Assembly: GCA_903832295.1 (NCBI GenBank)
Contig: CAILAZ010000309.1
Location: 1 to 64,000 of the forward strand
Reading direction: 5' to 3'
Source: an uncultured Acidobacteriota bacterium
GTDB taxonomy: Bacteria; Acidobacteriota; Terriglobia; Terriglobales; Acidobacteriaceae
Length of the DNA stretch: 64,000 bases
The position numbers were made by a program, and so were the translations under genes. This document shows positions 41,826 through 51,271 of the stretch, piece by piece (within the stretch, counting starts at the first letter, position 1; each line of letters opens with the position of its first letter). The notes under the pieces were generated by a model, which saw nothing but the letters and a program-made list of their open reading frames with translations, was not told the origin of the DNA and ran no database searches.

Positions 41826-43115
41826 CTATCCGCAAGACTGAAGTTCCTTGCCCCTGGTCTCAGGAAGCATCAGCACCGAGATGATCATGACCGCATAAGC
41901 CAAGGCAGCGAATACGGCGATTGCCCGGCCGAGGGTGAGGCGAACGCTGAGGTAGCCAACCAGGGTTGGAAACAGCGCTCCGACTCCGCGGCCGATGTTG
42001 TAGGAGAAACCCTGTCCGGAGCCGCGCACGCGGCTAGGAAACAGCTCGGTGAAATATGCGCCAAAGGGACTGAAGGAGCCGGACGCAAAGAATCCGAGCG
42101 GGAAACCCAGTACCACGACGAAGCCATTGCCAATGGGCATAGAGGTGTAGGCGGTGACGGTGAGGGCGCAGCAGGCGGCAAAGAGAATCAAGGACTTCTT
42201 TCGTCCAAGCGCGTCGGAAAGATACGCTCCGGTGAGATACCCGCAGAAGGAGCCGCCGATGATGACGATCATATAGGCCCCGGTGTTGAGCACCGAGAGG
42301 TGGCGCACCGTCTTGAGATAGGTGGGCAGCCAGGTGGTGATGGCGTAGTAGCCTCCCTGTGCTCCCACACTCAGGGCCGATGCCATCACGGTGGTCTTCA
42401 GCAGTGACGGAGAGAATATCTCGAGAAAGCGTAAACTGCCGCCCTCGGATGCGAGTTCGCGGCGGGTACGAAGATAGACCTCGGGCTCAGGGACATAACG
42501 GCGAATGTAGAACACCAGCAACGCGGGGAGAATTCCGATCCAGAACATCGCGCGCCAGGCAAGGTTCGGCGGGAGCCAGGAGAACATTGCGACAGAACAG
42601 ATGGCGGCAATTCCCCACCCTATGGCCCAGCCTCCCTGAACGGTGCCAACGGCTTTGCCGCGGTGTTCAGCGCGAATGGTTTCCCCCATCAACACTGAGC
42701 CAACGGCCCATTCTCCACCGAAGCCCAATCCCTGGAGGCCTCGAACGATGAGCAACTGCCAGAAGTTGGTGGTGAATCCGCTGAGGAAGGTAAACACCGC
42801 GAACCAGAGAATCGTCCACTGTAAAACACGGGTACGTCCGAATCGATCTGCGAGCAGTCCCGCGAGCCATCCTCCCACTGCGGAAATGAGCAGAGCCGCA
42901 GTTCCGAGCATTCCAGCTTCCCCCTTGGTGATGTGCCAGGCGGCAATCAAGCTGGGAATGACAAAGCTGTACACCATTACGTCCATACCGTCGAGCGCCC
43001 AACCTCCGAAGGTTGCGACGAAGGTACTCCGCTCGGAACGGGTCAACTCGGTGAACCACGCATTCGGCGCGTGCGCTCTGGTTGAGGCCGGTGTTGCCTT
43101 GGAAGGAGTGCCCAT
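41826..43115 (-). CDS. MFS organic-acid/proton symporter
   Basis: A 429-residue protein with 12 predicted helices and the MFS loops: GLLADRFGRTRVL after helix 2, then the family block GLQGLGFGGEWAVGSVLMGE, and a matching LSDALGRKKSL in the second half. These features match the metabolite/aromatic-acid proton symporter groups, including the Jen1-like carboxylate carriers. Placed downstream of pxpA on the same strand with a 35-bp gap, it could import pyroglutamate or another carboxylate. The substrate is not shown. Confidence 0.85.
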   Translation of the reverse strand: MGTPSKATPASTRAHAPNAWFTELTRSERSTFVATFGGWALDGMDVMVYSFVIPSLIAAWHITKGEAGMLGTAALLISAVGGWLAGLLADRFGRTRVLQWTILWFAVFTFLSGFTTNFWQLLIVRGLQGLGFGGEWAVGSVLMGETIRAEHRGKAVGTVQGGWAIGWGIAAICSVAMFSWLPPNLAWRAMFWIGILPALLVFYIRRYVPEPEVYLRTRRELASEGGSLRFLEIFSPSLLKTTVMASALSVGAQGGYYAITTWLPTYLKTVRHLSVLNTGAYMIVIIGGSFCGYLTGAYLSDALGRKKSLILFAACCALTVTAYTSMPIGNGFVVVLGFPLGFFASGSFSPFGAYFTELFPSRVRGSGQGFSYNIGRGVGALFPTLVGYLSVRLTLGRAIAVFAALAYAVMIISVLMLPETRGKELQSCG

Positions 43116-43150
43116 AAACTTCTCCTGTCTAGGAATGTGATGAAAGCAAA

Positions 43151-43912
43151 TCAGCGCCCAAACGTCTTGAGCGTTACGCCGTCCTTATCGAGCTTGTGCT
43201 TTATGGCCTTGATCATTGCAAGCGCGCCCGCAGTGTCTCCGTGCACACAGATTGTTTCCGCTTGAATCGGTATCCCGGTCCCGTCAATGGCCAGGACTGT
43301 TCGATTGCGCACCATGTTCAAGACTCTTTGCGCGATGAAGTCAACATCCTGAAGGACTGCTCCCGCCTGAGTCCGGGGCACCAACCCGCCACTCCGGGTG
43401 TATGCACGGTCCGCAAACACCTCCTGCACGAAGGGCAGGCCTGCAGCCTGTGCCGCGGCGACCATGGCTGAACCACTGAGGCACACCATGATCAACTCCG
43501 GGTCCACGGCCTTGATGGCTTGCGCAATTGCAGTTGCAACCGACGGGTTCTCCGCAGCCTTGTTATACAGCGCACCGTGGGCTTTTACATGATGGAGGCG
43601 TACGCCTGCGCGCCTGCAAAACGCCCAGAGTGCACCGACCTGATAAGTGACGTCGGCGGAAACTTCCTCGGCCGACACATTGATCTCCCGGCGACCGAAG
43701 CCGACCAAGTCAGGATAGGAAGGATGTGCTCCAACGGCTACTCCGCACTGAACAGCGAGTCTGACCGTCTGCCACATTCTTGCCGGGTTGGAAGCATGAA
43801 AGCCACAGGCCACATTTGCGGAGGTGATGAGTGGCATGACCTGCTCGTCGATGCCGCAATCGTAAACCCCGAAACCTTCTCCCATATCGCAGTTCAGATC
43901 AATCGATAACAT
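43151..43912 (-). CDS. pxpA: 5-oxoprolinase subunit A (LamB/YcsF family)
   Basis: I begin at MLSIDLNCDMGEGFG, with GGAG eight bases upstream, which gives 253 residues, the normal length. The start lies inside the end of pxpC (14-base overlap). Motifs include SANVACGFHA, GVAVGAHPSYPD, HVKAHGALYN and EVFADRAYT. With PxpB and PxpC it forms the bacterial ATP-dependent 5-oxoprolinase, which opens pyroglutamate to glutamate and removes a harmful by-product. Confidence 0.94.
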   Translation of the reverse strand: MLSIDLNCDMGEGFGVYDCGIDEQVMPLITSANVACGFHASNPARMWQTVRLAVQCGVAVGAHPSYPDLVGFGRREINVSAEEVSADVTYQVGALWAFCRRAGVRLHHVKAHGALYNKAAENPSVATAIAQAIKAVDPELIMVCLSGSAMVAAAQAAGLPFVQEVFADRAYTRSGGLVPRTQAGAVLQDVDFIAQRVLNMVRNRTVLAIDGTGIPIQAETICVHGDTAGALAMIKAIKHKLDKDGVTLKTFGR

Positions 43913-44849
43913 GGCTGAGTCTCCGGTGAGCATCTTCATAGCAAGCCTGTTCGGCGATAAGGGCAGCAACGGCTTCTCGATCTGTGCAGATGGTGAACCT
44001 CACACGGTCGCCTGCTTTCATCTGCGCTACCTTGGGCAGATCGGGGCCGATGACTGTGGCTATCTTTGCGTATCCTCCAGTGGTCTGGCAATCGGAGGCC
44101 ATGATGATAGGCATGCCGCTGCCGGGGACCTGAACCGATCCAGGACACAGCGCGTCGGAGACGATATCCGGGCCGCTGCCGTGGGCGATGGCAGGTCCCT
44201 CCAGTAGATAACCCATGCGGTCATGCCGGGTAGAGACAACATAGGGGCTATTGAGGAAGGTCAGCATCCCCTCGTCGGTAAAATGGTCATTTTGAGGGCC
44301 AAGCATGGCGCGCAATTGAAGATCACTTTCATAGGCTGGAACAAGGGACGATGGAAGTTCTGTGCGAGAGCTGCGGGAACATTCAGACGGAGCGATGGAG
44401 AGGACATCCCCACTTTTCAGAGCTCTACCTTCATACCCTCCAAGATGAGCACGCAAGAATGTGGAACGGCTTCCCATGATCTCCGGCACGTCGATTCCCC
44501 CTCGAAAAGCGACGTAGGACCGGCAACCAGTTACCGCGCATCGGAAAGCAAGCTCACTGCCGGGAGCAACGTAAAGAGCCGACCAGTTGGGGATGCGGGC
44601 TCCATCCAACTGGGCCTGCATTTCTGCGCCGCAAATTGCAACGTAAACCCTGGCGGAGAATCTGAAACGGGCCCCGCGCATTGTCATTTCCACGACAGCA
44701 GCGTTGCGCGGATTGCCCGCGAGGATATTGGCCATCGTGAATGCATAACGGTCCATGGCACCGGAAAGCGGCATTCCGAAAGCGCGATACCCGGAACGCC
44801 CATGATCCTGCACGGTACTCAAGATTCCGGGATCAATGACTGTGAGCAC
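43899..44849 (-). CDS. pxpC: 5-oxoprolinase subunit C (allophanate-hydrolase C-like)
   Basis: A 316-residue biotin-dependent-carboxyltransferase-like protein: DPGILSTVQDHGRSGYRAFG, SGAMDRYAFTMAN, then ARVYVAICGAEMQA and a late QTTGGYAKIATVIGPDLPK. It overlaps both pxpB (17 bases) and pxpA (14 bases). Confidence 0.93.
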   Translation of the reverse strand: MLTVIDPGILSTVQDHGRSGYRAFGMPLSGAMDRYAFTMANILAGNPRNAAVVEMTMRGARFRFSARVYVAICGAEMQAQLDGARIPNWSALYVAPGSELAFRCAVTGCRSYVAFRGGIDVPEIMGSRSTFLRAHLGGYEGRALKSGDVLSIAPSECSRSSRTELPSSLVPAYESDLQLRAMLGPQNDHFTDEGMLTFLNSPYVVSTRHDRMGYLLEGPAIAHGSGPDIVSDALCPGSVQVPGSGMPIIMASDCQTTGGYAKIATVIGPDLPKVAQMKAGDRVRFTICTDREAVAALIAEQACYEDAHRRLSHVID

Positions 44850-45588
44850 GGTTCTCGCCTCGGGCTGAAACGGTCATGAGCGGAGCGTAGGTACCTGAAT
44901 CAACCTGCTCCCTGATGGAGATGTATTCATCTTCAGAAATGGGTGCAAATTGAAGGTAGTCTCCGGCCGCAAAGAGAAATGGGCTTGGGGCGAGCGGGCG
45001 GAAGATGGTCACCGGGGTGCGCCCGATCAGTTGCCATCCGCCGGGGCTCTCCACAGGATAGATTCCGGTCTGCCGAGCGGCAATGCCAACCGATCCGGCC
45101 GCGATCTTCACCCGGGGCACAGCGAGCCGGGGCGCAGCAATGCGCTCTGGAAGACCGCCGAGATAGGGAAAACCGGGCATGAATCCGAGCATATAGACGA
45201 GGTATGGCAAAGAGGAATGAAGCGCGATCACCTCCTGCGCTGTTATGCCATTGTGCCGTGCAACAAACTCGAGATCGGGACCGAATTCGCCACCGTAACA
45301 CACGGGGATTGTAATGGTTCTCCTGGTTTCGTTTACTCCCGCGGGTTCGGGGCTCTCCAATAACTCCGCAACCCTCTGCTGGAGGGCTTGCCAGCTGATG
45401 ACGGCGGGATCGAAGTAGATCATGAGGGAGCGATAGGTGGGAACAACCTCGAGGATACGCGTCGGCATTTGGGCCATCAGAGTGCCGGCAAGGCGATGGA
45501 CCCGTGCATTCACCACGGGATCTATCTCGTCGCCGAACTCAACGACCAATCCTTGCTCGCCTGCTTCGAGTATGCGAATCGGCTTCAT
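44833..45588 (-). CDS. pxpB: 5-oxoprolinase subunit B (KipI-like)
   Basis: I start at MKPIRILEAGEQGLVVEF, with GGGGAG directly upstream, instead of 20 codons earlier. The 251-residue protein has IPVCYGGEFGPDLEFVA, MLGFMPGFPYLGGLP and GGWQLIGRTPV, the KipI/allophanate hydrolase subunit 1 marks. It lies 131 bp downstream of hydE on the same strand. The order pxpB-pxpC-pxpA-MFS continues the hydGE direction. Confidence 0.92.
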   Translation of the reverse strand: MKPIRILEAGEQGLVVEFGDEIDPVVNARVHRLAGTLMAQMPTRILEVVPTYRSLMIYFDPAVISWQALQQRVAELLESPEPAGVNETRRTITIPVCYGGEFGPDLEFVARHNGITAQEVIALHSSLPYLVYMLGFMPGFPYLGGLPERIAAPRLAVPRVKIAAGSVGIAARQTGIYPVESPGGWQLIGRTPVTIFRPLAPSPFLFAAGDYLQFAPISEDEYISIREQVDSGTYAPLMTVSARGENRAHSH

Positions 45589-45719
45589 CGTCTCCCCGGA
45601 GAGACCGTTGCGTGATCCGGCTATTATGCCACCCCGCTTCCGGGACAACCAATCGGCAAGCCAGGTTCGCTAGACGCGAGACCGCTGCTTCCATGCATAT
45701 TGCGCGGAAGCGGAACGGT

Positions 45720-46763
45720 TCAGAGGGAAGAGGAAATTCGGGAGCCGGGTCCGGAACCAACGAAACGCCCGAGGCGTCCGATTCGCATGCGAAGGCAATG
45801 ATTACACTGGGTGGCGTTCTCATCGACACAGGCCTTGCCGGGATAGATTTCGTACATCTGGCGATAAGGGGCGGGCGTGAGGATGGGCATGAAAACATTC
45901 CCGCCGCTTTCCAGTCCATGTTCGCGCCCGTCGGTGGTGTTGATGGTGGCGAGGGCGGTGGTCGCGGGCAAGTTGGCTTGCGGACAGACGATACGGGTGA
46001 GAGCAACGGTCTTCAGGACCATCAATTCGGTGCTGGGAACCTGATCCTCCGCGGCGCTGGGGGTGGCGGGATCTCCGAGGGGCGTTTGAGGATGAGCAAG
46101 AAATGGACCGATACCGACCATGTCGAGATCGAGTTGCCCAAAGAGGCCGATATCGCAAGCCAGCATCTCGCAGGTCTGCCCGGGGATTCCGACCATGACG
46201 CCGCTTCCGACTTCGTAGCCAATCTGCCGCATGAAACGCAACTGTCCGATGCGATCACTAGGCGTGGCTCCCCGCAGGGGATGAATGCGGGCGTAGAGTT
46301 CTGGATCCGAGGTCTCAAAGCGGAGCAGGTAACGATCTGCTCCGGCCTGCCGCCACAGACGCAGTTCGTCGGGAAGGCGCTCACCAAGGCTGAGGGTGAC
46401 GGCGAGTGGGGTTTCGCTCTTGATGACGCGAACTACTTCGGCAATCCATTCCGGCGCGAGGCCGAAGTCTTCACCGGCCTGCAAGACCACAGTTCCGAAG
46501 CCGAGGAGCACTGCCTGGCGAGCACACTGAAGAATCTCCTCCCGGCTCATGCGATAGCGCGGGATGGCGCGTGCAGCGCGCAATCCACAGTAGAGACACT
46601 GGCGCACGCAGTGGTTGGAGATTTCAATGAGTCCGCGCAGGTGAACCGCGTCGCCCACATGAGTGCGACGAGTTGCATCGGCCCGGGCAAAGAGCTGCTC
46701 CAACGCTGCCGAATCGGGCTGGCGCAGCCACTGAAGAATCTCTGGGTGGGTCAACCCTGGCAC
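45720..46763 (-). CDS. hydE: [FeFe] hydrogenase maturase HydE (radical SAM)
   Basis: 347 residues from a GTG preceded by GGAGGAAC, 21 bp after hydG. The radical-SAM triad is CVRQCLYCG (near 52-59), followed by a TIM-barrel pattern (LRFETSDPELYARIHP, IGYEVGSGVMVGIPGQT). C-terminal Cys residues (ACVDENATQCNHC) could hold an extra cluster, as in some HydE. HydE acts with HydG and HydF in building the 2Fe subcluster of HydA. Confidence 0.95.
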   Translation of the reverse strand: MPGLTHPEILQWLRQPDSAALEQLFARADATRRTHVGDAVHLRGLIEISNHCVRQCLYCGLRAARAIPRYRMSREEILQCARQAVLLGFGTVVLQAGEDFGLAPEWIAEVVRVIKSETPLAVTLSLGERLPDELRLWRQAGADRYLLRFETSDPELYARIHPLRGATPSDRIGQLRFMRQIGYEVGSGVMVGIPGQTCEMLACDIGLFGQLDLDMVGIGPFLAHPQTPLGDPATPSAAEDQVPSTELMVLKTVALTRIVCPQANLPATTALATINTTDGREHGLESGGNVFMPILTPAPYRQMYEIYPGKACVDENATQCNHCLRMRIGRLGRFVGSGPGSRISSSL

Positions 46764-46784
46764 TGGATGAAGTTCCTCCGCTGG

Positions 46785-48191
46785 CTACACGAACACATCA
46801 CGCTTGCCTTTGCGCACAGCATCGATCATCGGGGTAGCGATTCGCCTCTGCTTGTCATCCATGGTCGCAACCTGATGGAGGATGTGCAGCTCCCCTGCCT
46901 GACGGGTGGCTGGAGAAGCATAGTCCTCCAGGTATTCGGTGAAAGTGGCGAGCGCGTTGGGCTCGCAGTGATACTTGATCGCTCCGGGCTTGGCGATGTC
47001 CATGAAGTCGGAACCGGTGCGTCCGGTGCGGTAGCAGGCAGTGCAGAAAGAGGGAGTGAAACCCATCTCCGCGATTTCGCGGACGACCTCATCGACAGGG
47101 CGAATGTCTCCTACGGCAAACTGGCTGCTATGGAAGTCGCCCTGCGAGCGGGCGTAGCCGCCGGGATCGGTTCGGCTGCCGGCGGAAGTTTGTGAAATGC
47201 CGAGTTGGAAGCTCTGGTGGCGGATTGCGGACGACTCGCGGGTGGACATGATCAGGCCTGTGTAAGGAACGGCAAGGCGCAGGATCGCAGTCAACTTGAG
47301 GAAGTCGGGGTCGCTCACCGTGTACGGGGTTGTGGCAGTAAAGTCGGTTCCCGATGCGGGTTCGAGGCGGGGAACGCTGATGGTGTGCGGCCCACACCCA
47401 AAACGCTGCTCAAGGTGCTGTGCGTGCTGAAGCATCGCCAGCAACTCAAAGCGCCAATCGTAGATGCCGAGCAGAGCCCCAATGCCGACATCGTCAATTC
47501 CTGCCTCCATGGCACGGTCCATAACGGTGGCTCGCCAGTCGAAATCGCGCTTACGGCCCTGAAGATGGACACGGGCATAGGTTTCACGATGGTAGGTTTC
47601 CTGAAAGCACTGATATGTGCCGATGCCGGTGGCCTTGAGGTCACGAAAATCCGAGACGGAAAGAGGCGCGACGTTGACGTTTACGCGGCGAATTTCACCA
47701 TTGCCGGAGCGGGTTGCATACACGGTTTCCACGGCCGAGTGGACGTACTTCAGACTGTTGTGGTCCGGGTAGGACTCTCCGGCGACAACGAGAATACGCT
47801 TGTGTCCCTGCTCGATGATGACCCTGGTCTCGGCGGCAATTTCTTCCTGGGAGAGAACGCGGCGATGCAACTCACGATTGCTGGCTCGATATGCGCAATA
47901 GGTGCACTCATTGGCGCAAAGATTGCTGATGTAAAGTGGCGCGAACAAAACCAGGCGTGATCCGTAAATCTCCTGCTTGATGGAGCGGGCAGCGGCAAAC
48001 AACTCACTCATGAGCTCAGGATCGTCCACGGCTACAAGGGCGGTGGTCTCGTTGAAGCTTAACCCCTGCATGGCTTTTGCTTTGTCCAGAATGGCCCGAA
48101 TGCGCGCGGGTTCAGGACGAGCACGTTCCCTGAGACAATCGAAGATGACCTGTTCGTTGATGTAGGTGGCAATTCCCGCAGCTTCAGACAC
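46785..48191 (-). CDS. hydG: [FeFe] hydrogenase maturase HydG (tyrosine lyase, radical SAM)
   Basis: I choose the GTG at 48191, preceded by TAGGAGA, which gives 468 residues. The 642-residue track ORF reads back through the promoter into the divergent gene. The radical-SAM triad is CANECTYCAYR, and the C-terminal auxiliary cluster motif is FCTACYRTGRTG with a later Cys (KYHCEP). HydG cleaves tyrosine to make the CO and CN ligands of the H-cluster. Confidence 0.95.
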   Translation of the reverse strand: MSEAAGIATYINEQVIFDCLRERARPEPARIRAILDKAKAMQGLSFNETTALVAVDDPELMSELFAAARSIKQEIYGSRLVLFAPLYISNLCANECTYCAYRASNRELHRRVLSQEEIAAETRVIIEQGHKRILVVAGESYPDHNSLKYVHSAVETVYATRSGNGEIRRVNVNVAPLSVSDFRDLKATGIGTYQCFQETYHRETYARVHLQGRKRDFDWRATVMDRAMEAGIDDVGIGALLGIYDWRFELLAMLQHAQHLEQRFGCGPHTISVPRLEPASGTDFTATTPYTVSDPDFLKLTAILRLAVPYTGLIMSTRESSAIRHQSFQLGISQTSAGSRTDPGGYARSQGDFHSSQFAVGDIRPVDEVVREIAEMGFTPSFCTACYRTGRTGSDFMDIAKPGAIKYHCEPNALATFTEYLEDYASPATRQAGELHILHQVATMDDKQRRIATPMIDAVRKGKRDVFV

Positions 48192-48239
48192 TAATAAATC
48201 TCCTACCATACGAATAAACCCAATCCGGCGATAGGTGCG

Positions 48240-48253
48240 GTGATTTGGATCAC
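48240..48253. promoter_or_regulatory. CRP/FNR-type palindrome upstream of hydG
   Basis: GTGATTTGGATCAC, i.e. GTGA-N6-TCAC. Its centre (48246.5) is about 41.5 bp upstream of a start near 48205 on the minus strand, with a TTTATT-like -10 in between. This is the class II activator position. The same GTGA-N6-TCAC core recurs upstream of the GltD-like/hydA pair. Confidence 0.6.
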
Positions 48254-48333
48254 TCGCGGGCTTACTCCGGACTTGGCGGTTTGGACACAATGGATAGACA
48301 ATTGACTGCATGGAGATGGATCGAGGGCAAAGC

Positions 48334-49797
48334 ATGACCCAGCCGCAACGCATGGAAGCCGACGATCTAGGCCAGCGAGCGCTCCCCATTGAGGCGCTGT
48401 TTGGAATCCACACTGCACGTGCGATCGAGAATTTCACCCTGGCGGGGCGTCCGGTCCATGGAGCGCTGGCCCGCGCCTTTGGCGACGTAAAACTCAGTTG
48501 CGCGCTGACAAATCGCGCATTGGGATCGTGGGCAGATGATGCCGCCAAGGGCGATGCGATTGAGCGCGCCTGCCGCGACCTGGGTGAGGGGCTGCTCGAC
48601 GCCCACATTGTGGTGGACGCTTTGCAGGGCGGGGCCGGCACCAGCACAAACATGAACGTGAACGAGGTTGTGGCGAACCGTGCACTGGAGTTGCTGGGGG
48701 AAGCGCACGGCAATTACGACCGGGTTTCACCGCTCAACGATGTCAACCTGCATCAATCCACAAACGATACCTACCCGACGGCGCTGAAACTGGCGGCGAT
48801 CCGATTGCTGCACAAACTGGAAGCGCAAGTGATCTCTCTGCAGGAGTCTTTCCAGAGGGCAGAAAAGCGCTTTGCGCACATTGTGAAAGTGGGCCGGACT
48901 CAGTACCAGGACGCTGTGCTGACCACTCTTGGCCGCGAGATGGGCGCGTATGCGGAGGCGATCAATCGGGACCGATGGCGTATTTACAAGTGCGAGGAAC
49001 GGTTGCGGGTCGTGAACCTGGGTGGAACTGCGATTGGCACCGGACTGGCTGCGCCGCGTGAGTTTATCTTTGGCGCCGTGGAGCAGTTGCGCTCACTGAC
49101 GGGGATCGGGTTTGCCCGCGCGGAGAACCTGGTGGAGGCAACGCAGAATACAGACGTCTATGTCGAAGTCTCGGGAATCCTGAAGGCACACGCCGTCAGC
49201 CTGCTGAAGATCTGCTCGGACCTGCGACTGCTCTCCTCCGGTCCAGATGCGGGGTTGGGCGAGATTCGTCTGCCTGCAAGGCAGGCGGGCTCGTCGATTA
49301 TGCCTGGCAAGGTGAATCCTGTGATTCCCGAAGCCGTCAGCCAAGCGGCCATGTTGGCAATTGGAAATGACGGAGTAATCACCGCTGCCTGCGCCGCAGG
49401 CAGCCTGGAACTCAATGCGTTCCTGCCGTTAATCGCACACTGTCTGCTTGGAAACATAGACCTGTTGACGGGAGCATGTGACATCTTGAGCCGTCATTGC
49501 GTGGAGGGGATTGAGGCAGACGAGGCCAGATGCCGCGCTCACGTGGAGAATTCCACGGCGGCCGCAACGGCGCTGCTTCCTGTGCTGGGATACAGCCGGG
49601 CTGCAGAAGCTGTCCGGATTTCGAGATCAGAGGGCAGAACATTGCGCGCAGTAGTCACGGAGAACGAATGGATGAGCGCGGGAGCTTTCGACGCATGCAT
49701 CAGCCCAGAAGCGGTCTGCCGACTGGGTTCGCCGCGCGCGGCGGTGGAAGTGCCGGTTACTGCTCGCCTGTCTCCTGAGAAGGGCCGGTCGAAATGA
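48334..49797 (+). CDS. Aspartase/fumarase-superfamily lyase (AspA-like)
   Basis: 487 residues from the ATG with GAGGG seven bases upstream; the track start at 48310 has no ribosome site. Superfamily marks: GGAGTSTNMNVNEVVANRA, HVKVGRTQ-type helix (VKVGRTQYQD), and the signature GSSIMPGKVNPV. These fit aspartate ammonia-lyase (aspartate to fumarate plus ammonia). Such a gene often travels with hydE, hydF and hydG. The ammonium it releases may serve a maturation step, but that link is inference. Its stop overlaps the hydF start. Confidence 0.9.
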   Translation: MTQPQRMEADDLGQRALPIEALFGIHTARAIENFTLAGRPVHGALARAFGDVKLSCALTNRALGSWADDAAKGDAIERACRDLGEGLLDAHIVVDALQGGAGTSTNMNVNEVVANRALELLGEAHGNYDRVSPLNDVNLHQSTNDTYPTALKLAAIRLLHKLEAQVISLQESFQRAEKRFAHIVKVGRTQYQDAVLTTLGREMGAYAEAINRDRWRIYKCEERLRVVNLGGTAIGTGLAAPREFIFGAVEQLRSLTGIGFARAENLVEATQNTDVYVEVSGILKAHAVSLLKICSDLRLLSSGPDAGLGEIRLPARQAGSSIMPGKVNPVIPEAVSQAAMLAIGNDGVITAACAAGSLELNAFLPLIAHCLLGNIDLLTGACDILSRHCVEGIEADEARCRAHVENSTAAATALLPVLGYSRAAEAVRISRSEGRTLRAVVTENEWMSAGAFDACISPEAVCRLGSPRAAVEVPVTARLSPEKGRSK

Positions 49798-51038
49798 GTT
49801 CCACAGCAAAGGGCTTGCGGTTGCATATCGGATTGTTCGGACGGCGGAACGTTGGCAAATCGAGTCTATTGAACGCCATCACCCGGCAATCGGTATCGAT
49901 CGTCTCTCCAATTGCCGGGACGACGACGGATCCTGTCGAGAAGCCAATGGAGCTGCTTCCGCTCGGTCCTGTGTTGTTCATCGATACGGCAGGAATCGAC
50001 GAAGAAGGTGCCCTGGGAGCTTTGCGCGTTGGAAAGACACGACAGGTTTTCGAGCGAACCGAGGTGGCAATTCTGGTAGCGGAACCCGGTATCTGGGGCA
50101 GGTTCGAGGAGGAACTTGTCGCTGAGTTTTCTGCGCGGCAGACGCCGGTGATCGTTGTGTTCAATAAAGTCGATCTTGCTGCGGCAGACGACACGGTTGT
50201 GGAGCGGTTGCGTGCGGCACAATTATGCGTGGTTATGGCCTCAGCAATTACCGGACAGGGTCTCGCGGAACTGAGGCGGGCGCTGCTGGATCTGGCACCC
50301 CCGGATTTCATTGATTCGCCATCCATTGTTGGCGACCTGGTTGGCCCGGGCGAAATGGTTGTGCTGGTGGTTCCCATCGACAAAGAGGCTCCGAAGGGAC
50401 GACTGATTTTGCCTCAGGTTCAGACGATCCGCGACCTGCTGGACAGCGATGCCATCTGCATGGTGGTGAAGGAACGTGAGCTTCGCACCGCGCTTGCACG
50501 CCTGAATACACCACCCAGGCTGGTGGTGACCGATTCGCAGGCTTTTCTGAAAGTTGCCGCAGACACGCCAAAGGAGGTCGCGCTGACCAGTTTCTCCATT
50601 CTGATGGCGCGTTTCAAAGGCAATCTGACTGCACAGGTAGAGGGCACGCTTGCCATCGAGAAGCTGCGCTCCGGGGACCGTATTCTGGTAGCGGAGGCGT
50701 GTACGCATCATCCCATTGGCGAAGACATTGGGCGGGTGAAGATTCCCCGCTGGCTGGCGCAGTACACTGGTGCCAAGCTGGATTTCGTTTCCATGCAAGG
50801 GCTTGATTTTCCTGATGATCTGAGCAGTTACAAGCTGGTGATCCACTGTGGAGCCTGCATGTGGAATCGACGGCAGATGCTTAGCCGCATCCTGCAGTGC
50901 AAACAGGCTGGCGTTCCTATTACCAACTACGGGCTGACGATCGCCTACAGTCTGGGGATTTTCGGACGCGCGCTGGAGCCGTTCCCGGCGGCTTTGGCGC
51001 TTTATCAGGAACTGGAAGGTCCGCCTCCAAGAGCATGA
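49794..51038 (+). CDS. hydF: [FeFe] hydrogenase maturation GTPase HydF
   Basis: A 414-residue protein. The GTPase domain has GRRNVGKSS (17-25), DTAGID and NKVD. The C-terminal cluster domain carries CTHHPIGEDIGR and, about 50 residues on, HCGACMWNRR, which supply the [4Fe-4S] ligands. HydF is the scaffold on which the 2Fe subcluster is assembled before transfer to HydA. ATGA overlap with the lyase gene. Confidence 0.95.
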   Translation: MSSTAKGLRLHIGLFGRRNVGKSSLLNAITRQSVSIVSPIAGTTTDPVEKPMELLPLGPVLFIDTAGIDEEGALGALRVGKTRQVFERTEVAILVAEPGIWGRFEEELVAEFSARQTPVIVVFNKVDLAAADDTVVERLRAAQLCVVMASAITGQGLAELRRALLDLAPPDFIDSPSIVGDLVGPGEMVVLVVPIDKEAPKGRLILPQVQTIRDLLDSDAICMVVKERELRTALARLNTPPRLVVTDSQAFLKVAADTPKEVALTSFSILMARFKGNLTAQVEGTLAIEKLRSGDRILVAEACTHHPIGEDIGRVKIPRWLAQYTGAKLDFVSMQGLDFPDDLSSYKLVIHCGACMWNRRQMLSRILQCKQAGVPITNYGLTIAYSLGIFGRALEPFPAALALYQELEGPPPRA

Positions 51039-51083
51039 ATCTATGTGCTTTACCTTCCTTTTGTAGCATGGTCATAAGCTCTC

Positions 51084-51125
51084 GTGACAGCCATCACTGG
51101 CCACCGTGTGGGGTTGCCGTAGTAT
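51084..51125 (+). promoter_or_regulatory. CRP/FNR-type site and promoter for the hydrogenase pair
   Basis: The palindrome GTGACAGCCATCAC (51084..51097) has the same GTGA-N6-TCAC core as the hydG site. TAGTAT (51120..51125) is a plausible -10, which puts the start near 51132 and the palindrome centre at about -41.5, the class II activator position. No good -35 is present, as expected for activator-dependent promoters. Confidence 0.65.
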
Positions 51126-51271
51126 TCAGGCGGGCAGGATGCTCGTGACGCCGCACTCTGGCGGACCCTTGGTGCGGATGCGATTACGGAAGTGCGCATT
51201 TGCCCAACTGATTGCGAGTCGAGATTTTGCAGGGCGAACACTGGGAACCGGCCGGCAACGGCCTGGGGACC

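Noticed and set aside
48192-48713. N-terminal extension of HydG in the ORF track
   Set aside because: It would cross the divergent promoter and the aspartase-like gene; the GTG at 48191 has a good ribosome site and gives the usual HydG length.
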